Shown: positions 1 to 12,000 of the stretch, in pieces
Layout: every line of letters starts with the position of its first letter
Position numbering within the stretch: the stretch's first letter is position 1
Source of the DNA: Marthasterias glacialis
Taxonomy: Eukaryota; Echinodermata; Asteroidea; Forcipulatida; Asteriidae
Assembly (NCBI GenBank): GCA_911728455.2
Contig: OU452229.1
Location: 7,864,811 to 7,928,810 of the forward strand
Direction of reading: 5' to 3'
Length of the DNA stretch: 64,000 bases
Notes under the pieces: generated by a model
The model's input: only the letters and a program-made list of their open reading frames with translations
What the model was told of the DNA's origin: nothing
The model's database searches: none
Translations under genes and position numbers: made by a program

Positions 1-196
1 GTTACCCCCTTCCCTTAATTCCCTAGGTATATCCTAGTGATTATTTTATCGGTAAGCAGTACATGAATATACATGTACATAGATGTAGACCTAGTACCCC
101 CCTCTCTTAAATCCCTGGGTATGTCCTTGTGGTTAGACCTAGTAACCCCCTCCCTTAACTCTCTGGTTATATTATTTGATCAGTAAGCAGTACATA
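1..196. repeat. Degenerate tandem repeat at window edge
   Basis: Three partial copies of a unit containing (C)CCCTCCCTTAA and TCCCTGGGTAT begin near positions 1, 92 and 137. Two of them run on to a shared GTAAGCAGTACAT sequence (about 52 and 183). The repeat probably continues beyond the window start. Confidence 0.6.
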
Positions 197-2029
197 TGCA
201 TCTACACTCCTCCATTAACATACAAAACCTTTTGTTTCTGCCCAGGTTTTCATTTAGGTGTTTTGGCAATACAGCCAAAATGTGGTTGTTTTTTTGTTGA
301 GATGTTCACTATTAAGGCTTCAGCTGTTTCGGGACACCTTCCGAAACAGGTTTTGTTTTCTTTAAGATTTTTTTTTTATTGCCCCCCCCCCTTTTTTTTT
401 CTTCTTTTTGCATCAGAGAACAACACATGTTTCTGTTTTGTACCCCACTTTTTTTCTTTCTTTTAAACTTTACCATTACTTAGATCATCGTATGAAGATT
501 CAAGCCAAATCATGACATCATGTTGATGTCATCTTGGGTCATGTGACACGGTCGGAAGTATAGGTCTGATGAAGTTCATAACTACATGTATACAGACAGA
601 GATGTTTAATTTGTGAAAATTTAGATAACATAATGATGATATCATCGTATGAGTTTGTATGAATTTTTGAATTCTTAGCATTCCTGTCGATATATGCGCT
701 GAATGGGATTATTTCAAAACAGATTTTTGTAAAAGCCATGATGATTTACATATGCATGAATGCAAGTTTGTGTAACACCATCATGACATCATCAACATTT
801 CAATTTTTAGAAAAAACATGCATGTATTTCACTAGGTCAACCTCAAAGTTGCCAACCACAGATTACATCCATAATACAAGTTTACCCTTCAATGACGTCA
901 TTATGACATCATCACGAGTCACAGGACACCACCTTGAAGTTGAATATTTTAAAGTCAAATATCTACAGAACTACTTATTTGATCATTTTGAAAATTTCTA
1001 CAGATGTAACTAGAGATGTATTTTGTATAATTCATGCATGGAGCCTAGCCCTGGCAGGACATCAGTCTCCATTGCACTGCCACTGACGTCTTGCATGTAA
1101 AGCTTCTCTACAATGCCGTCAAAATTACATTGTTTCCCCCTAATGTTGGAAGCTAAGAGTTTTTTCATGTTCCTGATAATTTAAGCTACTCTTTGAATTA
1201 CTTTGAAGTATTTACTGTCACTTTAGATGTAAACTATTTTTTTTTAAAATGAAAACTTGTACATTTAGTGTTAAACATCATGTACTCTTGAGACAGATAC
1301 TGCTGGACACGTGTACAACATTAGTATAGCAATAGGGTTGAAGCAACGTCAACATTGTTCTCCCTGCTTTTTCCCCTTGTAACTGGGATATTGTGTACGG
1401 CATATCGTTTGATGATTAGTTCACATGCCCATGGAAATGATACTGCAGCCATGTACATAAATATATATGCATTTATGAAACACAACTTCGTCCCTGGATG
1501 TTTCCATGGAATGAATTTTCTAAAACCTCTCTGAATGTGCATGGGGTTGACACAGCTTAAAGAGCATGCCATTTGAATCATTGTCTCTCTCCCCTCTTAT
1601 AAACTGCTCAAATTCACTGGTTTCATAGTATACATGCCATTGGGTGGAGTGTAACTGTCTTATTGACTCGGTCAATTTGCATAGTGCCTGTAAACTAACA
1701 TTTGGATAGATTGCGCTGCTTATGCATATTCCACGCTTTCTCAAATTCCCTTAGCCATGAGTAAGTAGATAATGTTTTCAGAAGGTTTCTGAAAATGCTC
1801 TGATTTTCTGTTTATTTGTGTAAATAGTGTGTGCTAAAAACATTTTCAAAGTACCCAGGACTTCAGTGTTAGTGCAACAAAGACTGATGTCCTACTACCA
1901 GGGCTAGTATGGAGCCCATAGTTAAAAAAAAAAAAACTTTAAACAGTGAGGCACTACTAGAATTGTTTAATATTAGCCAGCAGGAATATAAGCCACATCA
2001 CTGCAAAACCTTTGAAAATAGTTTAACTC

Positions 2030-2115
2030 ATCGGTAAAGACACACCGTTATATAAACTGCGGAGCTCGTTGTTGGCATGAAAATCAATGCATAAGCTTTG
2101 GACTGCAGCTAATAT
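2030..2115. repeat. Dispersed repeat fragment (paired with 58.63-58.74 kb)
   Basis: GAGCTCGTTGTTGGCATGAA and the following bases up to TAATATTCC recur, with few changes, at 58658-58735. It is a fragment of a dispersed element of unknown class. Confidence 0.55.
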
Positions 2116-2499
2116 TCCTAGTCATTTCTTAATCTTTAACATTTTTATGACTTACATACATGGCTATAAGAAAACAATTACCAAAACAGCTATGTGATTG
2201 TTACCTTACAACAAGTACAAAAACACATGTCTAGTTTTAGTCTTACTTTTATTAAAGTTGACTGTCTTTAAGATGAGCTCAGTTGATTCCGGTTGATACA
2301 AGGTATTAAGCAGGACCTGCACATTTGTAACAATCACTTGTTTGAGGTCTCAGCAACTCTGTTGTGAAAGGGGGTGGGGGTCTGGAAAAGAATGTGCTAT
2401 TCATGCATGGTCAAGCACTAAACACTGCTATGTCTCACAAACAGTGAGTTTTTGGTATTGCTCACTTTATTTAAGTGGTTACTTGGTGTCTACTCCAAA

Positions 2500-2715
2500 C
2501 ATTATCATGCCACATTTATCCAATCTTGAGAAGGCCTGTCCTTTAGGGCAGATTAAAGCTGGTGTTCCCTACAAGCAAGTTACAACATCATTTGTAGTGA
2601 GCCCTAGTACCATCTAGAAACTGAAGGTAACCTGTGATGTCAAAGACAGACCACGAAGTGGGCGTCCCAAGGAGATAACACCCCAAGAAAACATTCAATG
2701 AAGTCTAAAATTTGC
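2500..2715 (+). pseudogene. Tc1/mariner-type transposase N-terminal remnant
   Basis: The + strand reads a degraded helix-turn-helix segment (MPHLSNLEKACPLGQIKAGV, then SPSTI) followed, after a stop codon, by VKDRPRSGRPKEITPQENIQ. The DRPRSGRP(R/K)xxTP linker is a hallmark between the paired HTH motifs of Tc1-like transposases. The in-frame stop near 2615, and the absence of a recognisable DDE domain downstream, show it is dead. Confidence 0.7.
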
Positions 2716-2792
2716 TGTGTCTCGTTTATTCGGGCACCCCCCCCCCCCCCCCCAACAAAGATATTGACTAAATAGGGAGACTGCCAACATTA

Positions 2793-2865
2793 GGTCTGGA
2801 TAGCTCAGTTGGTAGAGCGTTGGTACGTATAGCTGGTGGTCGCATGTTCAATTTTTTCTTTGTTC
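2793..2865 (+). repeat. tRNA-derived SINE or tRNA pseudogene
   Basis: GGATAGCTCAGTTGGTAGAG is a good tRNA 5' end with box A. The box B region is decayed (TGTTCAATTTTTTC in place of GGTTCGAATCC), and no acceptor-stem closure can be found. It reads as a tRNA-derived SINE head or a dead tRNA, not a working gene. Confidence 0.55.
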
Positions 2866-4563
2866 ACCCAAAATCGGTTTATTCTTTTTCATTGATAATG
2901 AAAGAGAGTTGGATGTAATGTTGCTGACACTGGACAGAGTTGGTTGTTCTGTTGAGCCAAACAATTGCAAATTTGTCACATTCTGTTTCAGGACCTCCTG
3001 GCATTTACAACAGAGTTGCTCAGCTCTCAAACAAGTGATTGTTACAAATGTGGTCTTGATGTGAAGAGAAAGGAATAAGCTTTCCATTGATATGCGACAT
3101 GTTATAAACGAGTCACAAATAATTGAAATATAGGTGATTGAAAAAGCATTCCAAACTTTTTTGATGATTTTAAGCACAAGTGTTTGCATTTACCTGGGCA
3201 GACCAAAAAGGTACTTGCCTCCTTGCTCTGATGCATATTGTTCCAAGTAATTTGTTGACCTCAAATTTTCTTAACATGAAATATACACCGGTTACAAATT
3301 TGTCCAGTTCATTGCAGATGCATCACACACAAAGATTCACAATTCGCCCATAACTATTCACCATGTGCACACTATTTGAATTGTTGTAACATTGCTAAAT
3401 TTATCATACACGGAGCTTCCATTCAAGCAGATTAATGGCAGGTCATTTTTACATGTCAAGTTACATGTTACTGTTGCTACGGAAAACCAACAAAGTTTTG
3501 CTTTTATTTTCTGTAGCTAGTAAGTCGGATGACTTTCTGTTTTTCTATACTTCAAAATGCAAACAACAACTGATGGTATGCTGTAAATCCCACCACACCA
3601 TGAATCAAAGAGCAAGCCTACTGGCCATTTGACTGCTTTGTAAAGCTGCCTTTGTATGATGTTCCACTGTCTTCATTAGCTAACAAATTCCAATCAGGAA
3701 TCAAAGGTCCATTGGATTGACCATGTACATGTACATGTACTTTGTAGTAATAATTAGTATTGGCAGCATTTGTAACCAGTCATGTATTTGAGCAAGTATC
3801 TGATGCATATTTACATGTAGTTCTAAATGTTATCATATAAGGTCCTGTAAGATGGAATTCTATGTAGAGTAAATTTTCTCAAAAGAAACATTTGGATTCC
3901 AATTTAAAAACTTAATTTACTACAAAAACAAATTGAGATTTGCAAACAGTTGTCAAACACAAATTGGGAACGTCAACATTTACTTTGATCCTTAGTCAAA
4001 GAGGCACATACTGCTTGTTAGTCACCCAATGAAATATTCTTTTGGCTAGAGATCCTGTTGTGCCTATATGAGGACTTTCATCTGTACTAGACATGAATTA
4101 GCCCTGTTTGGATATAATAGCATTTTTATTTTCCTCCGGAGGTGAACAAAACAACTACAGTAACCCTACAGAGTTCAATCCAACAAAGTTTCAATTCTAA
4201 CTTCAGCTTTTTATTTTTATTACCCTAACATATTGTACAGTACATAGTTTCTTTTACAGATGGTTAATTTTTTTTATTCATTTTTTGTATTTTTGGGGGG
4301 AAAGTCCTCTCGGCTTTCCCAATCTTTCTAAATTTTATGTGAGAGAATCATGTAGTACGTACATATTGAAAACCTGATTCAATAAGCATTAAGCAACAGA
4401 AAATCACTCAAGTATTCATGATTCTAAACATAAAGGTAACCACTTCAAGCCTCTTGAGGGCAGTATTGCACCTAAACTGTAAAGCACTTCATGATTATAG
4501 CAACCATGGATAGCATGCAGAAAATATTGTATTCTTTGCCTTTTTTTAAATTTTGTTTATTAT

Positions 4564-4895
4564 TCAATTACTTAGCACTGGGGTTCTTGACATTTTTCTG
4601 TGTAACCAGACGGGATTTATTTCTCAGAACAGCCGTTATCATTTTTCTTTGAGAATATTGTTGACACAAAGAAACCCTGACTAAACAAAGCAAAGACAAC
4701 AAAGGTTCACATTGAAGCACCGGGATTTGTTGTTTATCTTTCGAGAAAATATCAGATTCATTTAGCGTGAATTGCAAAACCTTGGTCATGAGCCACGGCT
4801 GATAATTGGTCCCATGTCCAGGACCAAGGCTGGAATTTCAGTTCACTTGGACTTACTCCATTGAGCTGAAAATACAATGATAAACAATAGTGGAA
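4564..4895 (+). mobile_element. TTAA-type MITE, partial copy 1
   Basis: It carries the left-half core shared with the 31.6 and 38.1 kb copies: TTAGCACTGGGGTTCT, then CTCAGAAC, TTTTTCTTTGAGA, GACACAAAGAAACCCTGACT, and AAGGCTGGAATTTCAG. The right end is missing. Confidence 0.7.
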
Positions 4896-5399
4896 GTCCA
4901 TAGGATCATAGATTTTGATAGATTTTGGGTTCTTAAGAAGAAAAAAATTCTACATTTCACGGAAAAAGCACCCGATAGCTTAGTAAATGAATAAAACATT
5001 TCCACAAATCCTTATCAAGACATTGTTAATAACTAAATAAAGTTTTGGATTTATACAAACTAATGCACACTTCTCAAGATATAGCAATCTTATGAACCAC
5101 GCAGACATTACCCTTCCCAAAATTGGCAGCCATTTTGGATGTATGCATTTTACAACACCTTTAAGGGATAGCAATCTTGTGAACGCTGCATAGATTACAT
5201 TACACATCCAGAAAAAATTAAGAATTTCAGGCTTTAAAGTACCCAAAATGGTATGTAGGATGAGCTATGACCAAATCAATTGAAACAAGTTGAATTGATA
5301 CACATTTTGTATTTATGCAAATAAGGCATATTTCTAGCGCTCGGATTTTAGCAGATTTGTTAATATAGTTTGTAAACATAATAACTGATCATTGCCTGA

Positions 5400-6180
5400 A
5401 AGCATTTGCCTTTCCATAAAGTTTTCAAATTATGACGATGTGTGTTTGTGCGAAACCCAACAATTTTCCATTACATGATTGTTCCAATAAGTTAGGCTCC
5501 TCTCATGCCTCCCATCTTTTACACCATATGTGTGTTCATACTATCACCATCAGGGTGTGCTGTATACATAGCAACATTTGCACAAATGTGTCCTTGTTGG
5601 TGAGACTAGTAATTTGTAGTGTGGTGCCTTTTATGTCAAACGTTTTTGCTACATGTATGTTCAAATGCGTGAGGAACCAGACCACTAAGTTGAGCTCACA
5701 ATCACGCTAGTGCTGGATCATTTTGTATGTTGTATTTTAGTAGCACTGCACACATTGACTTGTTGCACAGGCATGTACAGAATCAAAATAGGAATTTGTT
5801 ATCGGTTTGTGTTTTTTCCCCGGAATATGTGTAAATGTTTCCAGAGACACAATGTGGCTTCGGTGCAAACCAAAGCACTGTATACATGCATTTAACTGGA
5901 CAGATCCCTCTACATGTGTGTGGTTTTTGTGGTTTTCACCAAGGGCTGTAGCAGCTGCTGAAAAATAATGGATGCCTGTGTTTTTGCGTCACAGTTTTCT
6001 TCGTTACTAATTAAGCATTTTAAGTACATAAAGTTATTTTAAGTATCTGTGATGTCTGATATGCCATTAAAATGCAATGACTTGTCACAAATAGCAGCGT
6101 TTGAGTTCCACTTTAAAATAAATTCATAAGCCACGGCTTATCTTCTGAAAATTATGGTAAGCAAGGCTGAAGTCTGTCTG
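5400..6180 (+). repeat. Dispersed repeat (paired with 58.16-58.75 kb)
   Basis: Long stretches match 58160-58560 with scattered changes, including ACACTAGTAATTTG/AGACTAGTAATTTG, GGAACCAGACCAC and GTGTTTTTTCCCC. The end of this block, 6120-6180 (AAGCCACGGCTTAT...AATTATGGTAA), resembles 58690-58740. It is probably an old non-autonomous element. No coding capacity was found. Confidence 0.6.
6005..6125 (-). repeat. Dispersed repeat J, copy 1 (inverted relative to 61.5 kb)
   Basis: The reverse complement of this segment matches 61495-61620, sharing GCTATTTGTGACAAGT, ATTGCATTTTAATGGC and AGACATCACAGATAC. Confidence 0.7.
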
Positions 6181-6394
6181 GCTTTTGTTTGCCTTTTCTT
6201 CTTTTTATGTGTGTGGGCAATAGCTCGAACCACTATTGTGTGGGTTTTGTTTTTTTGTTTTTTTTTGGGGGGGGGGTTAAGCTTTAGTTTTTCTTCTCCT
6301 CAGTGACGTTGTCTGCAAGCAACTGCATAGTTGTGAAGCTTGTTTAAACTTCAAATTGAACACATTGTTAGACTCTAACTTGTAGATGCTGAGG

Positions 6395-6480
6395 AAGTTT
6401 TGACTTCATGATGACACAATGAAGTATTGAATTACAGTAAATCAAAGTTTATTATTTAATATAATCATAACTCTGGAACT
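6395..6480 (+). repeat. Short dispersed repeat L, copy 1
   Basis: TTCATGATGA followed by TTGAATTACAGTAAATCAAAGTTTATT resembles 7545-7605, which has ATTACAATAATTCAAAGTTTATT. Confidence 0.45.
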
Positions 6481-7127
6481 ACATTAGCTATTTTCACAAT
6501 CTATATGTAATTTGAAAGGTCTTTAAAAGCTTATTGAAAATTACATTGATGTGAAATCAGAAGTTGAAGTGAATAAAGTTTCTCCAACTCTTTTGAGTTT
6601 TGAGCTCTGGAGCCGAGGTTGTAGAAACAGGTTTCAGTATGTGAAATGACATCGTCACTACATCACCGTGTAAAATTAACACATGACAAAATAAAAACAA
6701 TTTTCCGATCTCAAAAAATATCAGAATTTTGTCAAATTCTGACATCAGATAAGCTACATGTACGTGTATGTCAGTATGTAGACACTTGGAATGTTTCACC
6801 TCAGTCACATGATCAGAACTTAAGATATGGCAATAAAAAGGTAATTTTGACAACCTTGAAGGCATATACAAGCTATTGTTTGCCATAATTTCTGCTGCAT
6901 ATTGTATGTAAAGATTGGTCTTAGACTGATTGTAACACATGAACAAATTAATTTGTTGATTGTTAATACATGGGAAGATATTGCCATTTCATTTGGAGTT
7001 ACACAAAGTCAAAAATACGGTAATTTACCACAAATAAAATGTATGCAGCCCGATTTGGCACCACGCTTGTTTAGTCTTTAGTGCAGCCATTCTCTCAAAA
7101 CCTCATTAACAGTCTCATGTAATAGTA

Positions 7128-7420
7128 ATAATGATAATAATTGGTTTTTATATAGCGCTTTATCTACAGGAATCTCAAAGCGCTTATTATGTTGTTTTTT
7201 AAGACAGGTATTCTAAGTTGTAGAATTCTGAGATCCATTTATATAGCAACTTGTAAGGATTTACAATGTAATGGGGTGCAATCTGCAGCCAACCATGCCA
7301 GAAACACAGGGGGGACCCTTTTTTTTTAACAATCAGTGTAAACTGGGAACTTTTACATGCATTACACAACACATGAAACACCAGGGCTTGAGTCCAGTAC
7401 AATCGCTAGACCGCTCAGAC
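7128..7420 (+). repeat. SINE-like element C, copy 1 (TATAGCGCTTTAT family)
   Basis: It begins AATAATTGGTTTTTATATAG, then CGCTTTATC and CTCAAAGCGCTTAT, and continues with GCAATCTGCAGCC, ACATGCATTACACAACACAT and ACACCAGGGCTTGAGTCC. These landmarks occur in the same order in the longer copy at 23.94-24.36 kb. Its 3' tRNA-like part is interrupted by TTAA-MITE sequence at about 7420-7530. Confidence 0.7.
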
Positions 7421-7535
7421 TGGCCGTTATTGAGCCATTGAAATGCCACGTAGTTTTCTTTTTGGAACAAAAAGAAAAAGGTTTGGAAATGGGGATTACC
7501 GAATAATCCCCGCACAATGGGCAAAAACCTGTAAT
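7420..7535 (+). mobile_element. TTAA-type MITE fragment (copy 2)
   Basis: TTGGAACAAAAAG, GGTTTGGAAATGGGGATTAC and ATAATCCCCGCAC match the middle of the TTAA MITE family (for example 14000-14055). Confidence 0.6.
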
Positions 7536-7544
7536 ATGTCAAAA

Positions 7545-7605
7545 TATGTACTCATGATGATGTCATGAGGCCTTGAATTACAATAATTCAAAGTTTATTT
7601 TTTAC
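7545..7605 (+). repeat. Short dispersed repeat L, copy 2
   Basis: It resembles 6400-6465, sharing CATGATGA and TCAAAGTTTATT. Confidence 0.4.
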
Positions 7606-8882
7606 AAGTTAGAAATTAAGTTTGACTTATATGTTTAGTACTGTACCTATGTTATCACGTATTTGAAGAGTTAACACTCACTGGATATAAACCAATACAT
7701 TTGAGAATAAATTATTAATGATCTGTCATTTGATTCAACGCTGCATACAAGAGAGAGAGAGAGTCAATTAAAGACAAAGTATTCATGAATCCTCATTTTA
7801 GGCTTTACTGCCAAAAGCTATGGAAATTTGTGATAATGTTACTTATAAACTACTCCCCTTCAAACATATTGTTAATGATCTCATCACAGATAACAAAGCC
7901 AGCTTGTGATCTCAATAATGAAACCAAAGAAGTACAATTTAAAGTTGTAACGAACATTTTATTTGAATCTTGCAAAATAAGTACAGCATATCGAAATGAA
8001 AACATGAATCTGAGTAAGCACTGTTTCAGACCCTTCTTTTGTAAATCTGAAAATACGATATCATTAGGTTACATACATGTACCATCGATTGTTTTCATGA
8101 AAAGTACATGAGCAGGAATGCAACTTTTCGGTTGATCAGTCGATTTCCTGATATCAGTGCCGTAGAAAACTGAAAAACACTGCTAAACAAAGTGTGGTTG
8201 GACATTTTTGTTTTTGTGCAATTGCAAAGTTGATCTCTGCATGAGATGAATGCAACAAAGACTACTTAATATGCAGAGGTACCAACTTTATTTGATTTGT
8301 TGCACGTAACTGGTGACATTTCATGATTAAGAGCCACAGAGCGTGGATTTCCTGCAGGCACAGAATCAGCTCAGTGGAAGAAAACATACAACCTTACATT
8401 TTATCAAGATTGCATGTTACAATTATTATCAACTTTTGATACAAGAGAAGGGGGAGCTGGAGCGGGCACATCTCAAAACTTGTTCAGTTGTTGATTTTAT
8501 TTGTTAATGACGATACAATATCAACTTTCTCATATGACTAGTGTAGTATCTTGCCTTCTAGGAAATGCCCAGGAATGCTCATGCTCATTCTTTTTGTAAA
8601 CGAGGTAGTATTTTAATCACCCTAGCCAGACTTCAGATAGTCTCAGCTTCAGATAGTCTTGATTGGTTTAAATAAATGGGGAAAAGAAGATGCATATAAT
8701 GTAAAAAAAGCAACATTCCTGAAAATAAATTATTTGTAAAAAAGATTGTGGTACATATCCTGTTAACTGGGTTAGTAGTGTACCAGCAGTTTATTTCAAT
8801 TTTGCACTCTAACATGAGAAACACCCCCAAATTCAATGTATTGTATTGAACTAAAAAGGAATGTTTTGTTGTAATATTCTAG

Positions 8883-9040
8883 ATGCAACGGCAGGCACCC
8901 ACAGTCCTCATAGTACAGATCCTTGGAGCAGTAATGGGCTGGCCCCATCCAGTGCTAGCTTCCATTCCTCTTCCATCTTAGGCAATTCTGGATCATCATA
9001 TTCTCAGTCACAAACTACCTACCCACCACATGAGCCCATG
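8883..9040 (+). CDS. TCF4/12: E-protein exon with DPWSS motif
   Basis: The acceptor is TTCTAG at 8877-8882 and the donor is ATG|GTAAGA. The exon starts in phase 1 (split Asp codon) and ends in phase 0. It encodes a Ser/His-rich segment containing [11 protein letters not shown] and ending YPPHEPM, which matches the vertebrate HHSSDPWSS...SYPSH region. An upstream exon ending with one extra base is required and is not visible in this window. Confidence 0.92.
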
Positions 9041-12000
9041 GTAAGAAAGCAAGCCTCATATCACCTAAACAAGGTTTCATGTCAAAGTTGTTGAGTCTAA
9101 AGGCTGGTTTATAGTCGGTCACGCAATAGTCACACAGCGGTAAAATTGGCACACAAAGCGGTTTATAGTTGAGCCTCTGTGACCATAGACTGCCAAAGAA
9201 ATGTTTAGCGATAACAGCATCTGGCGATTATCAACTACAAACCAGCTGATATTCTATCTGCACACAGAACAATCTAATGGCTTAAAAGAATAGGGAAATT
9301 GTTTTTTATGAACCAAATGTATAAGGTTTAGTGAAAGCTTTGACAATTTGTGTTTATTTCATTGACACATTCAATACATGAATTTGTTTTACATTTATCG
9401 GTCTTTATTTGTATGGTGTTCAACCCATTGTTTTTGTGGGGTTTTTGTATTACATGTAATTTGCATATTTTGCTAAAAGTTGTGACTGTTTTGACAGGGC
9501 TATGGTCAGAGTCAAGGAAGCAGTCATGTCCATAGTCACACTATGTCTCCCAATCGTGATCCCTTGAGTCTTCCATCAATGTCAACCTTCAAACCTGGCA
9601 CAACTACGTCATCCACACATCTACATTCACCATATTCAACATCATCACCCAGCAATGGAACAGAGACAATATTAAGTAAGTTATATTCAGTTTTTCTTAT
9701 TGTATTGAGTAAGGTAAATCTGGTTTGGAATAAATAAATTCATTATTCACACAATCAGTGGTACAGACCACAATAGGAAAGATATAACAAAAATGACAAC
9801 ACAAATCTAAACAAGTACTTCAAGTACAAATTGTCAAGACAAACAATGCATCTGTTAAAAGATTTTTTATTTTAAATAAAATATATATTCTTTAAGTTGT
9901 TTTTTTTTTACAGCCAGTACTTAACCAGTTGGAGCTGGCTGGCGTGTATCCACGAAAATGTTTTCGATCCAGCAAACAGACAATGTTGAAACACGTCATT
10001 GTGTAAAATTGGAATAGTGGAACAAAGGTCACCCAGACATTTCATTGCTGAGTGTGCACAGAGCATGCACACACTGTATAAGGCTTCGTTTCACTCACAC
10101 AAACAGGACAGATGATGTTGGATATTTCACCGATTTTGGGCTATTATGCAGGCATGATTGTGTAATACACGATTCCAGACCTTTTTCCTTTTGTTCCAAA
10201 AGGAAAACTATGGAAGTATCAGTGTGAACCGGGGATCCAGTCTTGGTTCTGGATTTAGTACCAATCAAAGGCCGTGGAACACGGTGGAGGTTTTGCACCT
10301 CACCATACATAAATTTGACATTTTCTCAAAAGAGAAAACAAAAATCATGGTACAATAAAGAGAATCTTTGTTTTCTTGGCTTTGTCAAGTCAAGGTTTCT
10401 TTGTGCCAGTGTTATTCTCAAAGAAAAACTCTGGCAATTCCGAGAAAATAATCCAGTCAGGCTGGACGGCAACTGGTTAAGTAATGTTAACTCATTGATT
10501 ACTTTTCTTTAAAAAGGGCTATGCTCAAGCAGTCATGTGCATAGTCATACTGTGTCTCCAAATTTTATCTACTCACTTTTATTAACGTTTTATAAATGTG
10601 ATTCCAACTTTTTATGACAAATATAGTTGTGAAACCCTAACACCACTACTGACTTTTTTAGCACCATGGAGTGAATGTCCTTTTCCTGAATCCATGCTAC
10701 ACCTTTCCTTTGATGAGATTTGGGCAGGTTCCCTTCACAGAACCTTCTTACTTTGATCTTCACATTTTGTAAACATTGCAGTTATAAATTTCTTTGATAT
10801 TTGTTAACAGGTGTTGACATGTTTTATTGAAAGTTGATTGTGTGTTAACATTTTGGGGGGAAATAATGACCAGTGTGTTATTTTCTGAAACAAGAAAGTT
10901 TTTTGTTTTTTTTTATATATTATATATAAACCCTTTCATTAGGGAAAATACCAAACCAATACTCACCCAATACATAACAGTGTTGTAGAAAGAGTGATTG
11001 AGTCTCCTTCAAACAAATTTTTTATGGGAATTTAATATTGCATAGGTTTTTTTTTGTTGTTTTTTTTAAAGTTACATTTCACAACTTTTTGAGAGTGATA
11101 ATATTTTTGCTGACTGTTCTTATCAATGTTGTGAAGGTGTAAGAGGAGGCTCAACAGCAGGAAGTGCAGGTGCAGGCAATTCTCAAACAGGAGACACATT
11201 GGGCAAGGCATTGGCATCGGTAAGTACACCACGACCACGACCCATCAATCCCATCAGCTCATTCTTGTCAAATTATGTCATTTTGTACACGAAATGTTGA
11301 TTTGCTTGCCTTTGATATGCATAAATTAGATTTGGACAAGCTATATTATAAGTTTCATTACAGAAACTACCATTTTGATATTGAGGAACATTTGTTGGGT
11401 GTGGTTGAAAGAGAATAGCACTTTACTTTAGTGGATGTTTATAGAGCATACGTTACATAAGATAGATAAATATTCGCCCAAGACTGTGAGATTATTGTTA
11501 GGAAGTAGTTGCAAAACAATACTTCTCTTTAAGGTAAGTGTCTAAGTTTTGGCAAAAAATTAAAGGTAAAAAACATTTCCAAATATCTTAGGAGAAAAGT
11601 CACATGTAAAATGATGTGATATTTATTGTCTCCAAAATGTTTGTTGAATAGCGTTGATTGTCCCTGCATTGATTGAAATAAAATGAAAGTCATTAGGAAT
11701 AACTTACTCTGTCAAACCAGACATTGACACTTTAATGTTGGTTTACATGCATGTATGTGTATGGCAACATACCACAGGCAGTCTGAATAGTGTCATTATT
11801 CAATAATATTAAATATTGAAACAGTAAAAGAAAATAGTATACCTGGGTAAAAGTTAGAATTAGAATATAGATTTTTCATAGTGTGGTAATTCTCAATCAA
11901 CATTAGGCAAAGGTTGATATTTTTTGCAGGTAGCCACTAGCCATAGTACATTGTTAATTAGATAGTAACAGTGTGTGAGGTCTTAGTCTTCCTTCGTCTT

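Larger units (their letters stand above)
197..8882. other. Upstream intron/flank, no gene recognised
   Basis: This lies 5' of the first visible exon. Because that exon starts in phase 1, the stretch is most simply the 3' part of an intron. It holds mobile-element fragments listed separately (2.0-2.9 kb, 4.56-4.9 kb, 5.4-6.2 kb, 6.4-7.6 kb), homopolymer runs (C16 near 2738, G run near 6270) and a perfect TGACGTCA at 893-900. The longer open frames here (for example 7785-8111 and 6557-6946 on the minus strand) resemble no family I know and have intron-like composition. Confidence 0.6.
9676..11136 (+). other. Intron
   Basis: The intron contains one complete TTAA MITE (9921-10480). At 10516-10561 a sequence resembling the start of exon 9498-9675 recurs (GGCTATG, then CAGTCATGTGCATAGTCA). 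The rest has no recognisable features. Confidence 0.7.

Noticed and set aside
2793..2865. Functional tRNA gene
   Set aside because: Box B is decayed and no acceptor stem or T-arm pairing can be built.
6557..6946. 129-aa minus-strand ORF
   Set aside because: It overlaps another ORF on the opposite strand, has no family resemblance and lies in repeat-rich sequence.
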